Assembly: GCA_021648585.1 (NCBI GenBank)
Contig: JAKISM010000117.1
Span: 1-7,856, forward strand
Source: Devosiaceae bacterium
Lineage (GTDB): Bacteria; Pseudomonadota; Alphaproteobacteria; Rhizobiales; Devosiaceae
Direction: 5' to 3'
Length of the DNA: 7,856 nt
Shown: positions 1 to 7,189 of the stretch, piece by piece
How positions within the stretch are numbered: the first letter of the stretch is position 1
How the letters are laid out: every line of letters starts with the position of its first letter
The notes under the pieces: model-generated
What the model saw: only the letters and a program-made list of their open reading frames with translations
Told to the model about the DNA's origin: nothing
Databases searched by the model: none
Translations under genes and position numbers: made by a program

Positions 1-34
1 TTTGAAAATCTGCATCTGTTACTTGTTGTGCCAT
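1..34 (-). CDS. trxA: Thioredoxin TrxA, N-terminal fragment cut by the window edge
   Basis: Only the first 11 codons are visible. They read MAQQVTDADFQ from an ATG at 34-32, then the frame runs off the left edge. This resembles the start of alphaproteobacterial thioredoxin 1, where a short beta strand and a 'T/D-x-x-F' segment precede the fold; the CGPC active site would lie outside the window. A Shine-Dalgarno-like GAAAGG (minus strand, 48-43) sits 8 nt before the ATG, and a run of A residues abuts the start. The position directly after addA agrees with the addB-addA-trxA order known in many alphaproteobacteria. TrxA is a cytoplasmic disulfide reductase. The identification rests on a very short peptide plus gene order, so the product is likely but not proven. 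Confidence 0.82.
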   Translation of the reverse strand, partial: MAQQVTDADFQ

Positions 35-71
35 TTTTTTAGCCTTTCATTTAATCATTTATCTAACTTAA

Positions 72-104
72 ATCATAGATAAGTTGAGTTGGTTAATATA
101 TCAA
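72..104 (-). promoter_or_regulatory. Possible promoter for trxA in the addA-trxA gap
   Basis: The 82-nt gap between the addA stop and the trxA start (35-116) is very AT-rich. On the minus strand it holds TATGAT (77-72), which matches the sigma-70 -10 consensus at 5 of 6 positions and would start transcription about 30 nt before the trxA ATG. A TTGATA (104-99) resembles a -35 box, but the spacer of 21 nt is longer than the usual 16-18. A weak AT-only inverted repeat (AACTTA 85-80 with TAAGTT 70-65, loop 9 nt) overlaps the -10 box. It has no T-run and does not look like a terminator. In such AT-rich DNA chance matches are common. Confidence 0.28.
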
Positions 105-116
105 GTATATTGTATA

Positions 117-3100
117 TTAGTAATTGCTAATATTAGATAAATCAATAGTAAAATCACTAATTGCTTGTTTTAGTGTTTCATCTGGCAAATTAAGCAATGT
201 TTCGTTACCAGTCCAAAAAATTGCGGTGTTAATTTTATGTTTGGGAAATAATTTTTTACCAACAAGAGCATAAAGAGCCATTTGCGTAATATATTTTTTT
301 GCAACTTGGGAAATATCGCTTGCAATATTTGCATCTGACTTAAAGTCTATTATTAAAATTTCTTTTTCCTGAATTATTATCCTATCAATTCTTCCGGCAA
401 TATTAACGGGTTTGCCGTTTTTCATAGCATTAACAAAAAACGGCACTTCAGCACGAGAATTGGCAGCAAAAAGATATTGAAATTTAGGGTTTGAAAGGAT
501 AGAAATTGCCTTATTTACCAATTCCTCATGCCATTCATGCCTATTTGGCAATAGGGTTTGCAATGCTTTTTTGGCAATCTTCTCACGAATTTTAAGCTCG
601 ATTTTTCCTAAATGCTGTAATATTGCGTGTAAGGCAATGCCCTTTTGTCTAGCTACATCAGCGTCTATCTCATTAAGCATTTCTGAGCTTTTAGCAAAGA
701 TCTCACTCTCTCCTTCATAAGATATTGCATCTTGATAGGCTCTTGAGGGGCGAATTATTTCGCAAATATTTGAGGTTGGTAAAATATCTAAATCAAAAAT
801 ATTCGCTTGCTCTAAATCTGTTGCTGGCTTTTCAATTATTTCTTGTTGCTTTATTATGGCAGGTTTTTTTCTAATAGCAGGGAAAATTAATCCGTTCTCT
901 TCACTGTCAATTATTTTACATGTTGCGCTTTGATCTTTTAAGGCGCTTTCAACAATTCCATACCAAGTTTCTTCTAATTTTGTTTTTTCATTTAATGTGC
1001 CAGTAATATAAAGTTCGTCCTCAGCTCTAGTCATACCAACATAGAGCTTTCGCCAATATTCAGATAAATCACTTGCTTTATCTTGCTCATAATGATTTTC
1101 AATTATACCAACTCTTTCATCTTTATTTGCACCGTAAATTAAGGTTGGCGCATTATTTTCTGATATAAAATATAATGATTTTGCTTGAAAATTACTTTTA
1201 AGCCCGCCATCAGCCAAAATAACTATTGGTGATTCTAAACCCTTTGCGCCATGAACAGACATTATTCTAACGCCCTTATCGCTTTTAGAAAGCTCACGCT
1301 TTATAAAAGAATTGCTTTTTCTCATATGAGCAATAAAGCCTTGAATTGAGGGCTGGCTTTCATTTTCATAAGCTAAAGATAAATCTAAAAACTGCTCTAT
1401 AACATCATCTATTTCTAGGCCTAAGCGGGCATGAAAGCGCTTTAAACCACCCTCTTTATAAAGCACTTGCGAGAAAAATTCATAAGGGCGTTCAAAATCC
1501 AATCGATTGCGCCAATTTGATAATTTCTCAAAGGCTAGCTTACCATTTTTTTGTTGGCAATTTTTAAGCGCTGACCACAAAGAACTATTTTTTGGTCGTA
1601 GAGCTGCAATTTCATAAAGCGCTTGCTCATCTATATCAAAAAGTGGTGAGCGTAAAATTGCCGCCAAATTCAAATCATCAGATGGGTTTAGCAAAATGTC
1701 AGCCAAAGCTAATAGATCAAGCACCGCAATATTGCTATTAAGAGGTATTTTATCAGAGCCGGGGGTTTCAAGCCCTGCCAATTTTAGCGCCCGAATAATT
1801 TCATAAAATAAAGTTGAGCGCTTTTGCACTAAAATAAGAACATCATCAGCCTTTATTGCTCGCCCTCTTTGCTCTAATTGGCGCTCATTATCTATCCAAT
1901 CTTTAATATTATTCACTATGCGCTCAGCTATAATGCGATCATTTGATTGCACAAAAAAATTTTGATTTTCTAATGGCCATTGCTCAATATTTAACTCGTC
2001 TTTTTGTTGGCGCACTGGTGGCCAAAGAGTGACCGAGCCGCCCCTATCAATGCGAGCGCTCTTGTGCTCTATCCTTTTGCCCTCGCTTAGCAGTGCCAAA
2101 TCCATTTGCTCGGAATTAAACACTTTATCAATGGCCAATAAAATATTTTCAAGTGTTCGAAAAGAGGTTTTAAGCTCACTAATAATGAAATTTTTATTAG
2201 CATTTTTTGCTAAGGTCTTTAATTCTTCCCCTGTTTGAGAAAATAGCTGTGGCCTTGCGCCTTGAAACGAAAAAATTGATTGTTTTTTATCACCAACCCC
2301 AAAAATTGTTCGATTGATTTCAACAGAGGATTTACCAGTAAAAAAATCGTCCCATAATTGACTAACCACTGCCCATTGCCTTGGGTTAGTGTCCTGACTT
2401 TCATCAATAAGAATATGAGAAATATTGGCATCTAATTTATAAAGTACCCATTCCATTGAGGGGGAATTGCTTAGTAATTGATGGGTTTTTTCAATTAAAT
2501 CAGTATAATCAAGCGCTGATATTTGTCGTTTTTTTTGCTCATAAATTGTAAAAATATCACCCAAAACTTCAATTAAAGCTTCGGATCGTTCGACAATTTT
2601 AGCAATTTTAATTTTGTGATTTAATTCAAATAATCTTTGTGCTTCATTTTCAAATATGATTTGTAAATCGAGGTGTTCTTTATGATGCGCCTTAGGCAAT
2701 AAGCTAGCTCTTATCGTCCCTTTCCCTGTAATAAATGCATTTATTAAAGGCTCTATTTGTAGATTATCAATATCAATACGAGCCAATAAATCAACAAAGC
2801 GCCTAGAGTTTTTTGCATTACCATTTAATAATTTTACGGTGGTCTTAATTGAGTGTTTTGTTAGCGTGCAATCTTTAAGCACTTGGTTTTGTAAATCACA
2901 AAGCTTTATGCCATCATGGTGCATAATCTTTCTTAGGTTTTGCTTTGCTTGCTTTTTATCGGCCAGCACCAAATCTAACCTATCTCTATTATTTAGTGCC
3001 TCATCAACCGCTTTTTCAATTTGGCTATCATTCATTAAAGACAATAATTTTTTTACATGAATTATATTATCTATAATGCCTTTGGATATAACAAAATCTT

Positions 3101-3593
3101 TGGCGTCATTAATTAATTTTTTTTGTGTCTGCTCCTCAATCACGCTAAAACCTATCGCAACATCTGCCTCAAGAGAAAAGCGATGTAAAAGACTTTCACA
3201 AAATGCGTGAATAGTATTTATTTTTAAACCACCCGGAGTTTCAAGCGCAAAAGCAAAAAGCGTTCTTGCCCGCAATAATAATTGCTCATTAGGTCTTTGC
3301 CCTGTCATGTTGGTTAGGGCCTTTATTAAATCCTTTTCAGGTAATATTGCCCATTTCGCTAATTGGCTTGAAACACGTTTACGCATTTCAGCAGCTGCTG
3401 CTTTTGTATAGGTAAGGCAGACAAGGTTTTGTGGCAAAGTGCCAGATAATAATAGCCTTAAAACCCGCTCAATTAATACATGGGTCTTTCCCGAACCAGC
3501 ATGGGCTTCAACCCAAGCAGAATTTTTTGGATCTGATGCTTGTTTTTGTAATTTTATGATTTCTTTTGACGGGATAACAGCACGCTCATTCAT
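117..3593 (-). CDS. addA: AddA, helicase-nuclease subunit of the AddAB double-strand break repair enzyme (alphaproteobacterial type)
   Basis: This 1158-residue protein is a complete SF1A (UvrD/RecB-like) helicase with a C-terminal RecB-family nuclease, about the usual length for the family. It unwinds and resects double-stranded DNA ends in the cytoplasm to load RecA, as a heterodimer with AddB. Visible helicase motifs in order: Walker A AHAGSGKT (30-37, Lys36), motif Ia LTYTKAAAAEM (60-70), INTIHAF (125-131), Walker B ILIDESQDT (394-402), motif III GVGDKKQSIFSFQGA (432-446), motif IV SFRT (477-480), motif V IMSVHGAKGLE (777-787) and motif VI LYVGMTRAEDE (850-860). The nuclease residues are intact: His989, Asp1070 in GRIDRI, Asp1083 and Lys1085 in IIDFKSD, then QMALYA (1104-1109). 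The ATG lies inside the end of addB and overlaps its stop by 8 nt (ATGAATGA). AGAGGA at 3607-3602 is well placed 8 nt upstream. There is no frameshift or missing motif. Confidence 0.97.
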   Translation of the reverse strand: MNERAVIPSKEIIKLQKQASDPKNSAWVEAHAGSGKTHVLIERVLRLLLSGTLPQNLVCLTYTKAAAAEMRKRVSSQLAKWAILPEKDLIKALTNMTGQRPNEQLLLRARTLFAFALETPGGLKINTIHAFCESLLHRFSLEADVAIGFSVIEEQTQKKLINDAKDFVISKGIIDNIIHVKKLLSLMNDSQIEKAVDEALNNRDRLDLVLADKKQAKQNLRKIMHHDGIKLCDLQNQVLKDCTLTKHSIKTTVKLLNGNAKNSRRFVDLLARIDIDNLQIEPLINAFITGKGTIRASLLPKAHHKEHLDLQIIFENEAQRLFELNHKIKIAKIVERSEALIEVLGDIFTIYEQKKRQISALDYTDLIEKTHQLLSNSPSMEWVLYKLDANISHILIDESQDTNPRQWAVVSQLWDDFFTGKSSVEINRTIFGVGDKKQSIFSFQGARPQLFSQTGEELKTLAKNANKNFIISELKTSFRTLENILLAIDKVFNSEQMDLALLSEGKRIEHKSARIDRGGSVTLWPPVRQQKDELNIEQWPLENQNFFVQSNDRIIAERIVNNIKDWIDNERQLEQRGRAIKADDVLILVQKRSTLFYEIIRALKLAGLETPGSDKIPLNSNIAVLDLLALADILLNPSDDLNLAAILRSPLFDIDEQALYEIAALRPKNSSLWSALKNCQQKNGKLAFEKLSNWRNRLDFERPYEFFSQVLYKEGGLKRFHARLGLEIDDVIEQFLDLSLAYENESQPSIQGFIAHMRKSNSFIKRELSKSDKGVRIMSVHGAKGLESPIVILADGGLKSNFQAKSLYFISENNAPTLIYGANKDERVGIIENHYEQDKASDLSEYWRKLYVGMTRAEDELYITGTLNEKTKLEETWYGIVESALKDQSATCKIIDSEENGLIFPAIRKKPAIIKQQEIIEKPATDLEQANIFDLDILPTSNICEIIRPSRAYQDAISYEGESEIFAKSSEMLNEIDADVARQKGIALHAILQHLGKIELKIREKIAKKALQTLLPNRHEWHEELVNKAISILSNPKFQYLFAANSRAEVPFFVNAMKNGKPVNIAGRIDRIIIQEKEILIIDFKSDANIASDISQVAKKYITQMALYALVGKKLFPKHKINTAIFWTGNETLLNLPDETLKQAISDFTIDLSNISNY

Positions 3594-6500
3594 TTAGCAT
3601 ATCCTCTTCGCCATTAACAATGCTCCATTCATTTGTGCGTGCTAAATGCTCATATTCGCCGATATAGCTTTGCTTTAGATTTGGTAAAATGCGGGCGCTC
3701 ATTGGCATTTTTTCATCTAATAAAATGGCCGCAACATGCTTTGATAGACGAATAGATATTTCCTCCATTGCGCTTTCTAAATCACTATCTTTTGCAGTAA
3801 GGAAATCCGTTACTTCAAATAATTTAGGTATTGTGCCAAGTTTAATATATTTAAGGGAGCTTACTTTTAGATCTGCAACATTTTCAAATGCACCCATTTG
3901 CAACATCTTGCCCTCTAGCAATAATTGCGGCGCTAAAAAATTCTGCATATCTTTATTTGCTGGCACAAGCCCAGTTTTATAATCAATAATTTGCACCTGC
4001 CCATTTGTTAAGAGATCAATTCTATCTACCTTTCCCCTTAAGGTGAATTGCTCATTATTAATTGGGAAAGTCCAACTACCTGAAATTTCGGCATAGGATT
4101 TTGTAATTTCCTTTGCCTGTTTTTGCTCATATATGATAAATTCTTGTGCTACATCTTTGAAACGCTCAAACCATAATATTTCACGCTCAGGCATATCCCT
4201 TAAAACAGAAAATTCTTGGCGAGCAATGGCTAATAATTGCTCAAGCGCATCTGTGGCAGTTAGATCTATATTTTCCTTTATAAAACGCTCAAAAATTGCG
4301 TGAATTATATTGCCCCGCTCACGGACGCTTGGCTCTTGTCCTAAAGGCTCTAGCTGTTTTAAGCGCAATATATATTTGGCGTAAATATCGTAAGGGGAGC
4401 GAATTAATTTTTCTATTTCAGTTATTGAAAGGCTTTTTGGGCGCTTTGAAATGGGTGGAATAGGGTTTGGTCTGCTGGCTGGTTTTACTTGCTTAACAAA
4501 ATCAATTTTTCTTGCAAGCTCTAGCCATTTTTCACCGTGCTTTAGAGATATATTTGTTTGCTCCTCACCAATAAAAGCAGTTAGGCGCAATAAAAACCGT
4601 GAGATTTGCGCAGGGCTAGTACCAATATTTTGTGAATAAGAAACAATGATATGCTCATTACCCATAGCATTTGCAAAATCATGTGCCGCTTGCCCAAGGC
4701 GGCGCTCGGCTGGCTCAAGACCTGCACTAATTGTCATATTGCGGCTAAGCCAAGCACCGGGATCAGCAATTTTTGGCCAAACCGTTTCGTTTAAGCCCGC
4801 CAAAATAATAATTTCCCGGTTTTGCAAACGTGCCTCAAGCTGCCCCCAAATTGCAACATCTTGATTTACTGAGCGGGCAGAGCGAATATTAATATTAGCC
4901 ATTAGGGCAATTATGGTTTTCTCAACAGAAGATTTTATTAAGGTTGGGCCACAATTATCATTGTCACCACTAGCCTTTATTTCCTCAAGCCAATTATAAA
5001 TTGGCAATAGATCTTGCGCAATTTTGCTTTTTTGGTTCTCACTTGTTTGCTCATTTAATTTTGTAATTTCTTTAATTACTATATTTAGCGCTGTTGCAAG
5101 TTGAAAGGAAGAAAAGGTTTTTTGCTTAAATAATTCAACCAATGGGCTTAAGCTATTTTCTAATCTGTCTAATAGTTGGTTGATAATATCTGCTTGTTGT
5201 TCGTTTAGTCTAATATTGGCATATTTATTTTTGCCCGCAACATTATCCGCAATGTGCTTTTTGATAGATTTAATGCCCATATTAGATGATTGCTCACGTA
5301 AAATTGCATATTCAAGCAGGTCGGTAATATGGGCGATTTGCACCCGTTGATAATTAAAACTAACAAATTGATTTCGTAAAAAAGCTACAAGATCAAGAGA
5401 AGAAAAATCAGAAGCAACGAGCGCTAAGATCTGACGAACTAAGCGCCCACCCCTTGTTTGAAAAAGCGGCGTGCCAGCACTATCATCAACATCAATATTA
5501 AAGCGTTTAAGCTCTGAAATAATACGGCGAGCGAGGTTTCTATCAGGGCAAACTATCCCAACTCTCTTTTTATCAATGATTGAGCTAAAGGTTGCAAGGG
5601 CAATGGAGCGTGCTTGTTCCTCATCATTTTTTGCTTCTATTATTTGCAGGTTTTTGAACGCTTTAGAAATTTCGCTCTTTACTAACTCTCTATTTTTAAC
5701 CCAAGAGCTAGTGTCTTTTGCTAGAGCAAACGCATGTTTTATGATTTTTGTGCGTGAGGTAAGCGGGGTTTTTGCTAGTTCAACAAAGCTATCTGGTAAT
5801 TCGCCAAGCCGAGATAATAATTGCGCCAAGCCATATTGTGGGTGAGTATGTGGGTTTTTTATCTTATCATTTAGATCATTAAACTCAACCTTGCTAAGGC
5901 TAATATCTAATCCTGGTAAGACAATTACACCCCTTGGTAATTTAGCAATAGATTTTAATAGATTTGCAGTTGCTGGAATTGAGCCAGTTGAGCCAGCGGC
6001 AATTACTGGCCTATCTGTAAAAGTCTGATCGAGCACACTTGCTTGTCGCTCTAATTGTAGATTACGTAAATCACTAGCATCAATGCGCTTAAATTCTTTT
6101 AATATTTTTGGCCACGCATTAAGCGCAATATCAAGAAATTTAAGCGTTTCTTGCCAATAGGTGCTTAGGTTTTCTGGAGCGATATTTTTAAGATTATTGG
6201 GATTAATTTGCTCAATATGAATTGCATCAATAAGTTCAGTTAAACTATCTGCTAGGCTAAGAACCTCACTGCTACTTGAAATAGAATTTTTATTATTGGT
6301 TTTTAGCCATTTCTCAATCAATGAAGAAAGCACTAAGCGCCGTTTCATATTTGAAATTGCTGGCGTAAAATCGGGCGCATCGAAGGGAGGTAAAAATGGC
6401 TCTTCTTCTTCGCTTTGCCCACCAAAAACCCTAATATCAGGAAGCAATGTTGCGCCACCTAAGAGATTAGTAAATTCTTGCGCTAAAGCAAGGCGTGCTC

Positions 6501-6651
6501 TAGAGGTTGGCAAAATTATAGTAATATCGCTTAGCGCAAAAGCTTTAGATAGATCCCAACCTTGCAATAAAGTGCCATCTAAGGTTTTTTTTGCTAAAAT
6601 CTTTAGAAAAGGAGCATGGGGCGCAATGGTAAAGAGATTTTGTTTTCTCAT
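3586..6651 (-). CDS. addB: AddB, second nuclease and scaffold subunit of AddAB (alphaproteobacterial type)
   Basis: This 1021-residue protein matches the alphaproteobacterial AddB family in length and landmarks. The N-terminus has 'IAPHAPFL' (9-16), then ILPTSRARLALAQEF (46-60) and the acidic stretch after IRVFGG (73-78). The C-terminal RecB-like nuclease starts near 740 (LSITEIEKL) and keeps His784, Asp876 in GKVDRID, Asp890 and Lys892 in IIDYKTG, and Gln909, so it should be active. AddB nicks the strand opposite to that cut by AddA. Unlike Bacillus AddB it shows no GxGKT Walker A near the N-terminus and has only two cysteines (368 and 567), so the Fe-S cluster of the Bacillus enzyme cannot form; the 'CP' position reads SP (752-753). 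The ATG is supported by AGGGGAG at 6663-6657, 5 nt upstream, and by the family N-terminus. The gene is 34 nt after tsaE and shares 8 nt with addA, which suggests translational coupling. Confidence 0.96.
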   Translation of the reverse strand: MRKQNLFTIAPHAPFLKILAKKTLDGTLLQGWDLSKAFALSDITIILPTSRARLALAQEFTNLLGGATLLPDIRVFGGQSEEEEPFLPPFDAPDFTPAISNMKRRLVLSSLIEKWLKTNNKNSISSSSEVLSLADSLTELIDAIHIEQINPNNLKNIAPENLSTYWQETLKFLDIALNAWPKILKEFKRIDASDLRNLQLERQASVLDQTFTDRPVIAAGSTGSIPATANLLKSIAKLPRGVIVLPGLDISLSKVEFNDLNDKIKNPHTHPQYGLAQLLSRLGELPDSFVELAKTPLTSRTKIIKHAFALAKDTSSWVKNRELVKSEISKAFKNLQIIEAKNDEEQARSIALATFSSIIDKKRVGIVCPDRNLARRIISELKRFNIDVDDSAGTPLFQTRGGRLVRQILALVASDFSSLDLVAFLRNQFVSFNYQRVQIAHITDLLEYAILREQSSNMGIKSIKKHIADNVAGKNKYANIRLNEQQADIINQLLDRLENSLSPLVELFKQKTFSSFQLATALNIVIKEITKLNEQTSENQKSKIAQDLLPIYNWLEEIKASGDNDNCGPTLIKSSVEKTIIALMANINIRSARSVNQDVAIWGQLEARLQNREIIILAGLNETVWPKIADPGAWLSRNMTISAGLEPAERRLGQAAHDFANAMGNEHIIVSYSQNIGTSPAQISRFLLRLTAFIGEEQTNISLKHGEKWLELARKIDFVKQVKPASRPNPIPPISKRPKSLSITEIEKLIRSPYDIYAKYILRLKQLEPLGQEPSVRERGNIIHAIFERFIKENIDLTATDALEQLLAIARQEFSVLRDMPEREILWFERFKDVAQEFIIYEQKQAKEITKSYAEISGSWTFPINNEQFTLRGKVDRIDLLTNGQVQIIDYKTGLVPANKDMQNFLAPQLLLEGKMLQMGAFENVADLKVSSLKYIKLGTIPKLFEVTDFLTAKDSDLESAMEEISIRLSKHVAAILLDEKMPMSARILPNLKQSYIGEYEHLARTNEWSIVNGEEDMLNE
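3602..3607 (-). promoter_or_regulatory. Ribosome binding site of addA, inside addB
   Basis: The minus strand reads AGAGGA, a good Shine-Dalgarno core, with 8 nt between it and the ATG at 3593-3591. It lies within the last codons of addB and decides the addA start. Another ATG at 3600-3598 is in the addB frame, not the addA frame. Confidence 0.7.
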
Positions 6652-6656
6652 ATTAG

Positions 6657-6663
6657 CTCCCCT
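6657..6663 (-). promoter_or_regulatory. Ribosome binding site of addB
   Basis: AGGGGAG on the minus strand lies in the 34-nt gap after tsaE, 5 nt before the addB ATG. It is the strongest Shine-Dalgarno match in the window and fixes the addB start, since no upstream in-frame ATG, GTG or TTG was seen in the gap. Confidence 0.7.
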
Positions 6664-6685
6664 TGTTGGTTTTTGAATATTTTTA

Positions 6686-7189
6686 TTAGTTTCTATTATT
6701 TATACCTGCTTGCTCAAGAGCAAGTTCTAATTTTGTAAAACGCTCAAATTCATTATAGCAAATAATTTTTGCTATGCGCCCATTTGATTTTTTATTCAAA
6801 TCTAATTTGATTTTGAAATTTGCAAACTTTGCCATTTGAGGGGCGTTTTGCCCCCATTCAACAATTATTATTGCTTCAGCTTCATCAAGCAAACCTAATT
6901 CTTCAATTTCTGCTTCGTTATTTAGTCGATAAAGATCTGCATGAATTATTTTTATATTGTGCTTTTCATATGGTTGCACAAGAGCAAAAGTTGGGGAGGG
7001 GACTTCAAGATTTTCATCATTAAAAATATTACGAATAAGCGCACGAGCAAGAGTTGTTTTACCAGCCCCAAGCCCCCCTTCAAGCAATATAATATCGTTT
7101 GGCACTATTATTTTTGCAAATATTTGTGCAAGCAAACCTGTATGTTTTTCACTTTGTAAAAATATAGAAAGAGTGTTTTCTTTAAGCAC
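6686..7189 (-). CDS. tsaE: TsaE (YjeE), ATPase of tRNA t6A37 threonylcarbamoyl-adenosine synthesis
   Basis: TsaE is a small cytoplasmic P-loop ATPase that binds TsaD-TsaB and is needed for repeated rounds of t6A formation at position 37 of ANN-decoding tRNAs. From the GTG start at 7189-7187 the protein has 167 residues. Motifs visible: Walker A EGGLGAGKTT (37-46, Lys44), PSPTFALV (64-71), HADLYRL (83-89), EELGLLDE (96-103) and the family-specific VEWGQNA (110-116). The start is uncertain. The open frame continues upstream to a TTG at 7246 (186 residues) with another TTG at 7207 (173 residues); no ATG is available. The GTG is preferred because TsaE homology begins a few residues after it and because it overlaps the kinase stop by 8 nt (GTGCTTAA), the same overlap as addB/addA. 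The Shine-Dalgarno is weak for all three. The C-terminus, with an extra helix-like LELALEQAG stretch, is slightly longer than usual. Confidence 0.9.
   Translation of the reverse strand: MLKENTLSIFLQSEKHTGLLAQIFAKIIVPNDIILLEGGLGAGKTTLARALIRNIFNDENLEVPSPTFALVQPYEKHNIKIIHADLYRLNNEAEIEELGLLDEAEAIIIVEWGQNAPQMAKFANFKIKLDLNKKSNGRIAKIICYNEFERFTKLELALEQAGINNRN
6709..6724 (-). repeat. Short perfect inverted repeat (hairpin) at the end of tsaE
   Basis: CTTGCTC (6709-6715) and GAGCAAG (6718-6724) are perfect 7-bp arms separated by AA. In the transcript this gives a 6-bp stem with a CUUG tetraloop. It falls within the tsaE codons for Leu-Ala-Leu-Glu-Gln, 20 nt before the stop codon, and about 60 nt before the addB start. 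No U-run follows, so an intrinsic terminator is unlikely. It may be chance, or a processing or stability element between tsaE and addB. Confidence 0.4.

Noticed and set aside
61..85. Terminator after addA
   Set aside because: The AACTTA/TAAGTT dyad is AT-only with a 9-nt loop and no T-run on the minus strand, too weak for an intrinsic terminator.
2219..2431. 70-codon open frame on the minus strand inside addA
   Set aside because: A different frame of the same strand across the Walker B to motif III region of addA; no own ribosome site or family resemblance.
5471..5845. 124-codon open frame on the + strand
   Set aside because: It lies wholly antisense to the addB coding sequence; the translation shows no known domain and is rich in Ser/Ala/Arg as expected from complement codons. 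A chance frame.
6296..6676. 126-codon open frame on the + strand
   Set aside because: Antisense to the conserved N-terminus of addB, with no recognisable domain; treated as a shadow of addB.
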